Source: Chloroflexota bacterium
Lineage (GTDB): Bacteria; Chloroflexota; Dehalococcoidia; GIF9; AB-539-J10
Length of the DNA: 29,902 bases
Assembly: GCA_015222295.1 (NCBI GenBank)
Contig: JADFUZ010000133.1
Coordinates: 1-29,902 of the forward strand
Direction: 5' to 3'
Positions 15,055 to 22,956 of this stretch are shown here, one piece after another; the stretch's first letter is position 1; each line of letters starts with the position of its first letter. The notes beneath the pieces were generated by a model. That model ran no database searches. It saw nothing but the letters and a program-made list of their open reading frames with translations, and was not told the origin of the DNA. Position numbers and translations under genes: made by a program.

Positions 15055-15077
15055 AAGTGGGCATAGCCCACTTTTTT
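15055..15077 (+). terminator. Terminator-like hairpin (possible attenuator) in the nusA leader
   Basis: AAGTGGGC (15055-15062), loop ATA and GCCCACTT (15066-15073) form a perfect 8-bp stem. The stem runs into six consecutive T residues (15072-15077), the shape of an intrinsic terminator. It lies between the predicted start of transcription (about 15035) and the nusA ATG (15109), so it would stop transcription after roughly 40 nt unless read through. This is a plausible attenuation point, perhaps governed by NusA itself. The regulatory role is inferred. Confidence 0.7.
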
Positions 15078-15108
15078 GTTAGATTCAATTATGTGGCGCT
15101 GAAGGAAA

Positions 15109-16467
15109 ATGAAGACGGAGTTCATGGCTGCTGTAACTCAACTCTCCTTTGAAAGGAACTTGTCCAAGCAGGTCGTTCTGGCAGCACTGGAATCAGCCCT
15201 CGCCTCAGCCTACAAGAAGGAAGCTTTCTCTCCTGACGAAGACGTGATCGTCAAGATTGACCCTGAAGCTGCCGAGATCAGAGTCTATACCAGAAAAACT
15301 GTAGCTGAGCCAGTCACAAATTCACTCACAGAGATCTCCGTCGACGAGGCCCGCCAGTTGCGCGACGGTGTCCAGCTCGGCGAAGTAGTAGAGATAGAAT
15401 CCACTCCCAGGGGTGCGGGGCGCATTGCTGCTCAAGTAGCAAGGCAGGTTGTCCTTCAACGACTGCGCGAAGCGGAGCACCAGGCGGCCTACGAGCAATT
15501 CATCGGCAGAGAAGGCGAACTCGTGGCGGGGACGATACAATTCATCCAGGCCAACCAGATTTACGCCAACCTGGGCAAGAGAGAGGCAATACTTCCAGCC
15601 AATGAGCAACTGCCCAACGAGCGTTACTACGTAGGACAGCAACTGAGATTCTACCTTTTGGAGACCAGCCAGGGCTCCAGGGGGCCCCGAATAGTGGTCT
15701 CTCGCTCTCACCCCAACTTGGTGCGTCGCCTTTTCGAACTGGAAATCCCCGAGTTCCGCAGTGGTGTCTTGGAGTTACGAGCAATAGCTCGTGAAGCCGG
15801 GTATCGAAGCAAGGTCGGCGTGTCGAGCCGTCAAGATGGCGTCGATCCTGTAGGCTGTTGCTTGGGACCACGAGGAATTAGACTGCAAAGCATTATCAGT
15901 CAGCTGAATAATGAGAAAATAGACGTGATCCCGTGGCATGCTGACCCCAGCCTGTTTATTTCCAGCGCGCTCAGCCCATCTCAGGTATCCAGCATTGAAC
16001 TCAACGAACCGGAGAAGACAGCTACTGTGGTTGTCCCTGACAGACAGTTGTCTCTAGCCATAGGAAAAGGAGGGCAGAACGCCAGATTGGCGGCAAGACT
16101 CACGGGTTGGCGAATTGACATCAAGAGCGCTTCCGCCGCCCAAGCAGAAAGGCCTACTTTGCCAGAGGTCGCTCCCGAGCCTGCTCTAGAAGCCGAATTG
16201 CTTTCCGGCGTAGCAAGCGAGACTCAAGAGGTAGAACCAGCTCCTGAGCAGGCAGGCGAGAAGCTAGAGGCGCTTCTGGCCAGTGATGTGTTCAGACAGG
16301 TTGTAGAGGCTCCTTCCGAAGAACAGGAGAAGGTGAGTCGAATTCGCTTCGCCGAGGATGTTCTTCCCGCCAAGAAGAAAGAGTCAATACCGAAGAAGGA
16401 AAAAGTCCAACCCAAGGGACGCAAGAAACGAAAGGTCTATTTCGAGGATGATGCACCAGAAGAGTAA
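15109..16467 (+). CDS. nusA: Transcription termination/antitermination factor NusA
   Basis: A 452-residue RNA-polymerase-binding elongation factor controlling pausing, termination and antitermination. Domain order: an N-terminal RNAP-binding domain (about 1-105), an S1 domain (about 135-200, with GTIQFIQANQIYANLG), KH1 with GPRG (253-256) and KH2 with GKGG (319-322). After residue 340 the tail is of low complexity, first Glu/Ala/Pro-rich and then Lys-rich (PKKEKVQPKGRKKRK). E. coli-type acidic repeats are absent. AAGGA lies 2 nt before the ATG, a short spacing, and an ATG five codons later is an alternative. rimP, which often precedes nusA, is missing. Confidence 0.96.
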   Translation: MKTEFMAAVTQLSFERNLSKQVVLAALESALASAYKKEAFSPDEDVIVKIDPEAAEIRVYTRKTVAEPVTNSLTEISVDEARQLRDGVQLGEVVEIESTPRGAGRIAAQVARQVVLQRLREAEHQAAYEQFIGREGELVAGTIQFIQANQIYANLGKREAILPANEQLPNERYYVGQQLRFYLLETSQGSRGPRIVVSRSHPNLVRRLFELEIPEFRSGVLELRAIAREAGYRSKVGVSSRQDGVDPVGCCLGPRGIRLQSIISQLNNEKIDVIPWHADPSLFISSALSPSQVSSIELNEPEKTATVVVPDRQLSLAIGKGGQNARLAARLTGWRIDIKSASAAQAERPTLPEVAPEPALEAELLSGVASETQEVEPAPEQAGEKLEALLASDVFRQVVEAPSEEQEKVSRIRFAEDVLPAKKKESIPKKEKVQPKGRKKRKVYFEDDAPEE

Positions 16468-16741
16468 GTATATCCCTCAACGCACCTGCATCGCCTGCCA
16501 GCAAAAGACAGACAAGAAAGACCTAATCCGTTTGGTGCGTACCGACAAGGGGAGTATCGAAGTAGATATGTCGGCCCGGAAACCAGGGAGAGGCGCCTAC
16601 CTGTGCCCCAAGAGACGATGCTGGGAAATGGCGCTAGGACGGAAGCGATTGGAACGCGCCTTGCGAACGAACATCGATGACGCTAATCGTGAGACCTTAC
16701 TGGCGTACGACAAGATCTTTCCTGAAGGAGACCTAACTTGA
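16451..16741 (+). CDS. ylxR: YlxR-family RNA-binding protein
   Basis: A 96-residue member of the YlxR (DUF448) family, usually encoded between nusA and infB. It has the conserved YIPQRTCIACQQK start, KKDLIRLVR, and the GRGAYLCPKRRCWEMAL segment, so three of the usual cysteines are visible along with RGAY. Family members bind nucleic acid; in some bacteria a regulatory role and RNase P association have been reported. It overlaps the end of nusA. The ATG at 16451 has GAGG 3 nt upstream, while the ATG at 16448 directly abuts it and is less favoured. The stop overlaps the infB start by 4 nt (TTGA). Confidence 0.92.
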   Translation: MHQKSKYIPQRTCIACQQKTDKKDLIRLVRTDKGSIEVDMSARKPGRGAYLCPKRRCWEMALGRKRLERALRTNIDDANRETLLAYDKIFPEGDLT

Positions 16742-18528
16742 CAGGCGAAAAGAGAGAACCTGCGACTGACATTAAGACAAGGCGGACCCGCGAGACAAGT
16801 CACCCGGCTTTACCCAAACTCGAGCTGCCAGCTTCCATGACTGTGAAACACCTCGCCGACAGCCTTGGTGTGGAGCCCGCCAGAGCTATCAAGCAACTCA
16901 TGCGGCGAGGCGTCATGGTCAATATCAATCAAACCATCGACTTCGATACCGCTGCTGCGATAGCTAAAGATCTGGGCTACGGCACCAAGCGAAAGCCAGA
17001 GCAGCACGTCAGGCCTGCTCGCAGGAGAGGGAAGGGGGACAAGCCACAGGTGCGGCCCCCGGTGGTTACAGTGATGGGACATGTCGACCACGGCAAGACG
17101 ACGCTCCTCGATGTCATAAGAAGAACCAATGTCACTGCTCACGAGGCCGGAGCTATTACTCAACACACCGGCGCTTATCAAACAGTGGTGGACGGACGCA
17201 AGATAACTTTCCTGGACACTCCTGGACACAAGGCCTTCACCGCTATGAGGGCTCGTGGAGCTCAGGCGACTGACATCGTCGTCCTGGTCGTGGCCGCCGA
17301 CGACGGTGTCATGCCCCAGACCATTGAGGCTATAGACCACGCCAAAGCTGCTGGCGTGACTATCGTCGTTGCCATCAACAAGACTGACAAACCTGATGCC
17401 AACACCGACCGGGTAAAGCAGCAACTCGCTGATCAAGGCCTGGTCATTGAGGAATGGGGAGGCGAGATTGTCTGCGTTCCAATTTCAGCCAAGAAGGAAC
17501 AAGGGATATCGGACCTGCTGGAAAACTTGTTCCTTGTTGCTGACATCCTGGAACTGAAGGCCGACCCACATGTCGTTGCCGAAGGTGTTGTCATTGAGGC
17601 CAAGCTGGACAAGACTAAAGGTGCCCTGGCTACCCTCCTGGTTCAGAAGGGCACTATTGCCCCAGGCGAAAATGTCGTAGCCGGACATAACTGGGGCAGA
17701 ATCAAGGCCATGTTCGACGACAAGGGCAGGCGGGTCGACAAAGCTGAGCCATCGACACCCGTCGAGGTTCTTGGCTTGAATGGTGTCCCACGCGCAGGGG
17801 AATTGTTCACCGTAGCTACGAACGAGCACGAAGCGCGAAGCGTCGTCAAGGGACGAGAGGCTACGAGACGTCCACCGCCCGCAAGCCTAAGCTCTCTTTC
17901 CAGCCAGATAAGTAGCGGGCAATTGAAGGAACTCAACATAGTGCTGAAGACGGATGTCCAGGGCAGCATCGAGCCAATAAGAAACTCCATAGAGCAACTG
18001 AGCACTGAAAAGGTGAGAGCCAGCATTATCCACGCCAGCAGCGGCAGCATAACGGAGACCGACGTACTTCTGGCTTCGGCCTCGAAAGGAATTATTATCG
18101 GTTTCAACACAAGTCCGGCACCGGGGGCACAGCAGCTAGCTGAGTCAGAAGGAGTAAGCATTCAACGTTACGACATAATCTACAGGCTAGAGGAAGACAT
18201 GGACAGCCTTCTGAAGGGCATGCTTGAGCCAACCTGGGCTGAGGTGCTTGGCGGACGCGCTGAGACACGAGCTATATTCTCTAGCAGCAAGTGGAACAAG
18301 GTGGCAGGAGTCTACGTCAAGGAAGGCACACTGTGGCGAAACGCCAAAGTCAAGATACTGCGGCAGAACGACGTGGTGTGCGAGTCTAAGGTCGTGGGCC
18401 TGAAGCGCTTCAAGGATGATGTCACCGAGGTAGCGGCTGGGCTTGAGTGCGGCGTGGCGGTGGAGGGATTCAGCGATTTCCAGATCGGCGACATTATCGA
18501 ACTGTACCGAAAGGAAAAGGTAAGCTAG
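16738..18528 (+). CDS. infB: Translation initiation factor IF-2
   Basis: A 596-residue IF-2, the GTPase that brings fMet-tRNA to the 30S and promotes subunit joining. One IF2_N module is present near residues 34-82 (MTVKHLADSLGVEPARAIKQL, read in two parts). It is followed by a short Arg-rich linker and the G domain with GHVDHGKTT (114-122), DTPGH (160-164) and NKTD (214-217). Domains II, III and C2 complete the protein. The long N-terminal extension of enterobacterial IF-2 is absent, making this a compact form. The start is TTG, fixed by AAGGAG 7 nt upstream and the 4-nt overlap with ylxR. Confidence 0.96.
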   Translation: MTGEKREPATDIKTRRTRETSHPALPKLELPASMTVKHLADSLGVEPARAIKQLMRRGVMVNINQTIDFDTAAAIAKDLGYGTKRKPEQHVRPARRRGKGDKPQVRPPVVTVMGHVDHGKTTLLDVIRRTNVTAHEAGAITQHTGAYQTVVDGRKITFLDTPGHKAFTAMRARGAQATDIVVLVVAADDGVMPQTIEAIDHAKAAGVTIVVAINKTDKPDANTDRVKQQLADQGLVIEEWGGEIVCVPISAKKEQGISDLLENLFLVADILELKADPHVVAEGVVIEAKLDKTKGALATLLVQKGTIAPGENVVAGHNWGRIKAMFDDKGRRVDKAEPSTPVEVLGLNGVPRAGELFTVATNEHEARSVVKGREATRRPPPASLSSLSSQISSGQLKELNIVLKTDVQGSIEPIRNSIEQLSTEKVRASIIHASSGSITETDVLLASASKGIIIGFNTSPAPGAQQLAESEGVSIQRYDIIYRLEEDMDSLLKGMLEPTWAEVLGGRAETRAIFSSSKWNKVAGVYVKEGTLWRNAKVKILRQNDVVCESKVVGLKRFKDDVTEVAAGLECGVAVEGFSDFQIGDIIELYRKEKVS

Positions 18529-18570
18529 GACACTGCTCCCGTCTCCCTACCCGGGTTTCGAGAGGCCTGA

Positions 18571-18930
18571 ATGTCAAGGCGCACTGAGCGACTGAACAAA
18601 GCTATCAAGCAAGAAATCAGTAGACTGCTTGAACGCGAGGTCAACGACCCAAGACTTGGCAATCTCATTTCCGTGACCGAAGTCTCAGTATCACCTGACC
18701 TCAAGTATGCCAAAGTATTTGTCAGCATCTTGGGAAATGAAGAGAACAAGACAGAGATGCTGGCCGGTTTCAATTCCGCTTCTGGATTCCTGCGCAGGGA
18801 ACTGGCCTCGCACTTGAGCTTGAGAACCGTTCCGCAGCTCAGCTTCCACTATGATGACTCTATTGAGCGGGGAGCAAGGGTGCTGGAACTCATCCGGCAA
18901 GTTGGCAACGCAGACAAGCCTCTCACCTGA
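18571..18930 (+). CDS. rbfA: Ribosome-binding factor A
   Basis: A 119-residue RbfA, a KH-fold 30S maturation factor that helps process the 16S 5' end and supports cold adaptation. SRRTERLNKAIKQEISRLL, the VNDPRLGNLISVTEVSVSPDL segment (in two parts) and the C-terminal VPQLSFHYDDSIERGARVLEL block (two parts) are diagnostic. The ATG has GAGAGG 5 nt upstream and lies 42 nt after infB, so it closes the nusA-ylxR-infB-rbfA operon. Downstream, 55 nt separate it from a convergent gene and no convincing terminator was seen there. Confidence 0.96.
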   Translation: MSRRTERLNKAIKQEISRLLEREVNDPRLGNLISVTEVSVSPDLKYAKVFVSILGNEENKTEMLAGFNSASGFLRRELASHLSLRTVPQLSFHYDDSIERGARVLELIRQVGNADKPLT

Positions 18931-18985
18931 ATTTGCATCGTGAGCCCACCGGGGGACAGGTGCCTCGTCGGACTGGTGCCACTAC

Positions 18986-20413
18986 CTATTCAATCCCGCA
19001 CAGTCTCTTGGCAGCTTTCTTCTTCCCATCCAGGTTGCTCTGTCTCCCAATCATGATTTTCTGGGCCTGAGGCGAGCCCGCCCCGTGCATCGACTCGGGC
19101 AAATAGCAAGCTGCCCCAAGACCCATCGTAAGGCTCTCAACCAGCCGCATCATGCGTATGCGGTCTTCCGCGGGGACTGCTCCGGCGCCCTTCAGGTATT
19201 TGGCTACGTAATTGCCTACTCTGGGGTGTCTAAGATCCTTCTCAGAAGGCATGGTTACTACCGCTCCGCCAGCAATCTCATGTGCTATCTTGGCCAACTC
19301 GTAAGGGATCCTGGTTACGTGTAGTTTGGTGATATTAGCCATCAAGGAATTGACGTAGTAGGTGCCCGAGGACTCCCTGTGACCTTCATGGGCACAGGCA
19401 AGACTGCAACAGAATATGGTTTCATTGAGATGAACCATCTCAGTGATCTTGTCCCTGACGTGAGGAGCTTTCGCGATACCGTTGTATTCAGCAATCGTCT
19501 GCGTAGCACCAATCAAGACATCTCCCATGCCCGCCTTGCAAGCGTAGCTCTGGCGGTGATATGAGGCAAATTTCTCCACGAGGTCAGCGGCAAACTCGTG
19601 CTCCTTGTACATGAAGACCCGCTGCCAGGGAACAAAGACGTCATCGAAAATCACCATGCATTCGTGTCCCCCGTAATAGAGATTGCCAACGTCAAAGGTC
19701 TGGCCCTCCATCTTTCGTGTATCGCAGGGCTGCCTCCCATAGATATACATGATGCCCTTGGTATCGCTTGGTATGGCGAAAACAACCGCGTAGTCCCTAT
19801 CTTCCTCTCGCATAGCTCTGGTGGGCATCGCGATGATTTCATGTGAATTCAAGGCCCCGGTCTGGTGCAACTTGCTGCCGCGCACTACTATGCCATCCCC
19901 GCTCTCGTCGACCACGCGAAGATACTGATCTGGGTCCAGCTGCTCAGCGGGGCGAAGGCTTCTATCGCCTTTCGCGTCTGTCATAGCTGCGTCACAGGCA
20001 AGGTCATTCTCCTGCACATATTCCAAGTACTGCAAGAAACGTCTGTTGTAGTCCGTCCTGTACTTCCGGTCGATATCGTGAGTGACTATGGAAAGGGCAT
20101 TCAGGGCATCCATGCCAGCGCAACGCTGAAAACAGGCACCCGTATAGCAACCCAGCACTCTCCCCATCTTTGACTTGTTGACCAGGTCAGCGTTACTCTG
20201 ATGGATATGAGTGAAGCGGTTAATCCTCTTTCCTGTCACGTGAGAGATAGCCGTCATAGTATCCCCCCGGGCAAGTTCATAAGTCGCCGCCATCGCATTT
20301 GCTGAAGGCCTGATAACGGGATGATCCACGGTATTCCCTACACGTTCCCCAAACATGTAGACCTCCAGTTTCAGTTCTCTCAAGCTGTCAAAATATTCTT
20401 CCTTTGTCTTCAT
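18986..20413 (-). CDS. abfD: 4-Hydroxybutyryl-CoA dehydratase / vinylacetyl-CoA isomerase
   Basis: A 475-residue protein of the 4-hydroxyphenylacetate 3-hydroxylase fold, matching the clostridial radical dehydratase AbfD much more closely than HpaB along its length. AbfD uses FAD and a [4Fe-4S] cluster to turn 4-hydroxybutyryl-CoA into crotonyl-CoA. Seen here: VYMFGERVGNTVDHPVIRPS, then Cys94 and Cys98 in CFQRC (ligands Cys99 and Cys103 of C. aminobutyricum). His286 and Cys292 in HRQSYAC would be the other ligands, and LPESMHGAGSPQAQ is near the C-terminus. The His-to-Cys distance is one residue shorter than in the characterised enzyme (His292 to Cys299). The ATG has GGAGG 6 nt upstream. It is the last gene of the crotonase-acyl-CoA dehydrogenase-AbfD set. 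A paralogue with another hydroxyacyl-CoA substrate is possible. Confidence 0.88.
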   Translation of the reverse strand: MKTKEEYFDSLRELKLEVYMFGERVGNTVDHPVIRPSANAMAATYELARGDTMTAISHVTGKRINRFTHIHQSNADLVNKSKMGRVLGCYTGACFQRCAGMDALNALSIVTHDIDRKYRTDYNRRFLQYLEYVQENDLACDAAMTDAKGDRSLRPAEQLDPDQYLRVVDESGDGIVVRGSKLHQTGALNSHEIIAMPTRAMREEDRDYAVVFAIPSDTKGIMYIYGRQPCDTRKMEGQTFDVGNLYYGGHECMVIFDDVFVPWQRVFMYKEHEFAADLVEKFASYHRQSYACKAGMGDVLIGATQTIAEYNGIAKAPHVRDKITEMVHLNETIFCCSLACAHEGHRESSGTYYVNSLMANITKLHVTRIPYELAKIAHEIAGGAVVTMPSEKDLRHPRVGNYVAKYLKGAGAVPAEDRIRMMRLVESLTMGLGAACYLPESMHGAGSPQAQKIMIGRQSNLDGKKKAAKRLCGIE

Positions 20414-20605
20414 GACCAACCTCCGCAATTGCCACCTGGGGGAGACCCGTTAGAAATCCACTGATGTTTCACCCTTTTCCTCTGCCGTCCCTGACACTGA
20501 GAAAGACAATCCGGAGAGCTATGGACTGGCAGTTGCCTCCTCACTGCGCGGCGGCTGCGTTCTGGACACAACCCCCGAAGTCAGATATGCCCTATCTTGT
20601 GGCAA

Positions 20606-21742
20606 TCAGGCCAGAAGCGCTCTGGCGATCACCATCCGTTGAACCTCTGATGTCCCTTCGTATATTTGGGTGAGCTTGGCGTCACGGAAGTACCGCTGCA
20701 TCGGAGAATCCATCATATAGCCATAGCCACCGAATATCTGGATGCCCTTCACAGCCATATCCATGCACGCCTCGCTAGCGCAAAGCTTGGCCATAGCCGC
20801 CTCTTTGGAAATGCGCGCACTCTCATCATACAACGAGGCTGCCTGGTACGTGAGTAGCCTTGCTGACTGCACCTTCACAGCCATGTCCACCAACATCCAC
20901 TGAATCGCCTGGCTCTGGCTAATTGGAGCTCCGAACTGTTTCCTCTCCTTGGCGTAGTCTATTGCATGCTCCAGAATAGCTTGCCCGATGCCCACTGCCT
21001 GCGCCGCGATGCCCAATCTGCCTTCGTCCAGAGTCGCCAGACATATCCTCATCCCTTTTCCCTCAGCACCCAGCCGATTGGATTCTGGCACTCGAACATT
21101 GTCGAACACTAACTCAGTATTGGTAGCACCACGCATACCCAGTTTCTTATACTGTGGCGCTCTGCTGAATCCAGGCGTGTCGGTTTCCACAATGAAAGCT
21201 GTCATGCCACGCGGCGCCAGCGCCGGTATGCTGGCAAACACAACCACGATGTCACTAACGGGACCATTGGTGATGAATAGCTTCGACCCGTTTATGATAT
21301 ACGAATCGCCATCCCTTACCGCGGTGGTCTTAATGGCCGATATATCGCTCCCGGCCTCAGCCTCGGTGATGGCAAAAGACCCTATCTTCTCGCCTCTCGT
21401 CAGCGGCGGCAGGAACTTCCTTTTTTGTTCCTCGGTCCCGTACAAATATATGGGGCGAGCACAGAGGCTGATATGTGCGTCTATGATGTCACAGGTGGAA
21501 GCACAAGCCTTGGCGAGCTCCTCCATGACAACGACTAGGGCAATCATACTGCCTCCGGTGCCCCCATACTCGGGCGGGATTGCCATTCCCGTAAACCCCA
21601 ACTCAGCCATCTTCTTGAAGTTGTCCATGGCAAACTGTTCCGCTTCATCTACCTCAGCCGCTACGGGCTCCAGTTCCTTCTTGGCGAAACCCCGCGCCGT
21701 CGCCTGCAGCATTTTCTCCTCTTCAGTCAAATGGAAATCCAT
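20606..21742 (-). CDS. Acyl-CoA dehydrogenase, short-chain/butyryl-CoA type
   Basis: A 378-residue FAD flavoprotein that oxidises acyl-CoA to trans-2-enoyl-CoA, or in anaerobes can run with electron-transfer flavoprotein. The FAD/substrate motif FAITEAEAGSD, the KLFITNG strand and GRLGIAAQAVGIGQ are present. The C-terminal QIYEGTSEVQRMVIARALL holds Glu362, matching the catalytic base of short- and medium-chain enzymes. Length is normal. AAGGAGG lies 8 nt before the ATG. Its place between the crotonase-like gene and AbfD suggests a C4 substrate (butyryl/crotonyl-CoA). Chain-length specificity cannot be settled by eye. The 192-nt spacer before abfD holds no evident gene or clear promoter. Confidence 0.93.
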   Translation of the reverse strand: MDFHLTEEEKMLQATARGFAKKELEPVAAEVDEAEQFAMDNFKKMAELGFTGMAIPPEYGGTGGSMIALVVVMEELAKACASTCDIIDAHISLCARPIYLYGTEEQKRKFLPPLTRGEKIGSFAITEAEAGSDISAIKTTAVRDGDSYIINGSKLFITNGPVSDIVVVFASIPALAPRGMTAFIVETDTPGFSRAPQYKKLGMRGATNTELVFDNVRVPESNRLGAEGKGMRICLATLDEGRLGIAAQAVGIGQAILEHAIDYAKERKQFGAPISQSQAIQWMLVDMAVKVQSARLLTYQAASLYDESARISKEAAMAKLCASEACMDMAVKGIQIFGGYGYMMDSPMQRYFRDAKLTQIYEGTSEVQRMVIARALLA

Positions 21743-21826
21743 AGCCCTTGCCTCCTTCTATCCGTCTATCCGGCCCGTGCCTCACAGTTGCCCACCAGGA
21801 CTCCTTGCTCTCGGCTCTCTCTCGTC

Positions 21827-22630
21827 CTAGCTCTCCGTCGAAAACCTGGGCTGTCTCTTCTCTCTGAAAGCCCGCAATCCTTCCTCGAAATCATTGTTGC
21901 CAGCATAGAATGCTGCCACAAGTTCGGCCTCAACTCCACATAAGTCGTACATCTTTGCTGTGGTGGCCGCGTTGACCATTCTCTTGACCAGTCTGATCGC
22001 CGTCGGACCCTTCGCCGCGATACTCCTGGCCATATCCAGTGAAGCATCCATGAGTTCCTCATGGGGCACAACCTTATTCGCCAGTCCGATAGTCAACGCT
22101 TCTTGTGCACCTACTTTCTCGCAAGTCATGATCATCCTCTTGGCATTGGAGGGACCAACGAGGGCAAGAAGACTATACAGGCAGCTATTCGAGTAGGGGA
22201 TACCCAGGCTGGTCTCAGGAATACTGAAGTACGCTTCCTCGGACGCAATCCTGAAATCGCAATTCGTCACTATGCACAGTCCTAGCCCAATACATGGGCC
22301 ATTGACTGCGGCAATTGTCACCTGATGCAGGTTTTCCAGACTCCGCACGATATCCTGCCCATTCTGCTGGTAAAGTCTTTCGTTGGCTTGCTGAGGCCTC
22401 TTGTACCACCCGTCTCTTCCCTCCTCGCTTACGTCAATCCCGGCGCAGAATGCCCTCCCCGCCCCCGTGAATATCACTAGGCGCGTCTCCAGGTCCACTC
22501 TCAGATTATCAATCAGTTCTTTGAAGTCGAAGAGATACGACAAGGTAAAGGCATTGAGTTTCTCCGGGCGGTTTATGGTCACTGTGGCAATCGGCCCCGA
22601 CTTCTCCACTACGAAGCTTTCTTCCTCCAT
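21827..22630 (-). CDS. Crotonase-family protein (enoyl-CoA hydratase/isomerase-like)
   Basis: A 267-residue crotonase-fold protein. The CoA-binding and oxyanion segments are clear: TVTINRPEKLNAF near the N-terminus, RAFCAGID (59-66) and AAVNGPCIGLG (107-117). Of the two glutamates of true hydratases (Glu144 and Glu164 in rat crotonase), the first is replaced by Cys119. The second is kept as Glu139 in IPETSLGIP. Single-glutamate crotonases include delta3-delta2-enoyl-CoA isomerases, so hydration of crotonyl-CoA should not be assumed. The ATG has AAAGGAG 6 nt upstream; the frame is open for 37 further codons but these are not crotonase-like. It is the promoter-proximal gene of the operon. Confidence 0.88.
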   Translation of the reverse strand: MEEESFVVEKSGPIATVTINRPEKLNAFTLSYLFDFKELIDNLRVDLETRLVIFTGAGRAFCAGIDVSEEGRDGWYKRPQQANERLYQQNGQDIVRSLENLHQVTIAAVNGPCIGLGLCIVTNCDFRIASEEAYFSIPETSLGIPYSNSCLYSLLALVGPSNAKRMIMTCEKVGAQEALTIGLANKVVPHEELMDASLDMARSIAAKGPTAIRLVKRMVNAATTAKMYDLCGVEAELVAAFYAGNNDFEEGLRAFREKRQPRFSTES

Positions 22631-22653
22631 CTTGTTCTCCTTTGGCAACTCCC

Positions 22654-22678
22654 AGCCCGGCAAGCGTTGCTCCGGGCT
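22654..22678 (-). promoter_or_regulatory. GC-rich hairpin in the crotonase operon leader
   Basis: AGCCCGG (22654-22660) and CCGGGCT (22672-22678) form a perfect 7-bp inverted repeat around 11 nt. It lies 24 nt upstream of the crotonase ATG on the minus strand, just before the ribosome-binding site. It lacks a T-run on the minus strand, so it is more likely a leader structure than a terminator. Function unknown. Confidence 0.45.
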
Positions 22679-22691
22679 CCCCCTTCTCACG

Positions 22692-22705
22692 AGCGTAGCT
22701 ACGCT
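22692..22705. promoter_or_regulatory. Perfect 14-bp palindrome, candidate operator
   Basis: AGCGTAGCTACGCT is a perfect 14-bp palindrome without a spacer, located 62 nt upstream of the crotonase start in the divergent region. A contiguous palindrome of this length is unusual by chance in a short region and is compatible with binding of a dimeric repressor. No regulator gene is adjacent in this window, so the link is inferred. Confidence 0.45.
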
Positions 22706-22830
22706 GCTCCCCTTTGAGCTTCGAATTGAATCACAAATCACACCCTATGTCCATTCAGCAGCAGGTACGCCATCGCTTGACACCTTTCTCAGCCATCTGT
22801 CTTGCCGCCAAGCACCGGGCCCCAGATGCT

Positions 22831-22859
22831 TTGACGGGACGCACCAAAAGTGCTAGCTT
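22831..22859 (+). promoter_or_regulatory. Possible promoter of the ATC-hydrolase-like gene
   Basis: TTGACG (22831-22836) and TAGCTT (22854-22859) are separated by 17 nt and lie about 98 nt before the ATG at 22957. The -35 matches five of six consensus bases but the -10 only three, so the call is tentative. Confidence 0.35.
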
Positions 22860-22956
22860 ACTGGCAAGCGGGAGTTAATTGCAGTCGTTACAGGGATTGC
22901 CCTGGAGCTTGGTGCCCAGGACGCTACCAGAATCTCAGGACAGGAGGCATGAACTA

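Larger units (their letters stand above)
22631..22956. other. Divergent intergenic region with dyad symmetries
   Basis: This 326-nt stretch separates the crotonase operon (minus) from the ATC-hydrolase-like gene (plus). It holds two dyads near the crotonase side and a possible plus-strand promoter, listed separately. A minus-strand TGGACA/TTCAAT pair with 17-nt spacing, around 22723-22752, is a weak promoter candidate for the crotonase operon. No open frame here resembles a protein, and no tRNA-like structure was seen. Confidence 0.6.

Noticed and set aside
18931..18985. Terminator between rbfA and the convergent dehydratase gene
   Set aside because: Only short direct repeats (GGTGCC twice) and a 4-bp CACC/GGTG pairing were seen, with no T-run on either strand.
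18986..20413. 4-Hydroxyphenylacetate 3-hydroxylase (HpaB) as the product
   Set aside because: Same fold, but the CFQRC cysteines, the HRQSYAC motif and the end-to-end resemblance to clostridial AbfD favour the Fe-S dehydratase.
20988..21830. 280-codon open frame on the plus strand
   Set aside because: Antisense shadow of the acyl-CoA dehydrogenase, with composition typical of a shadow frame and no recognisable motif.
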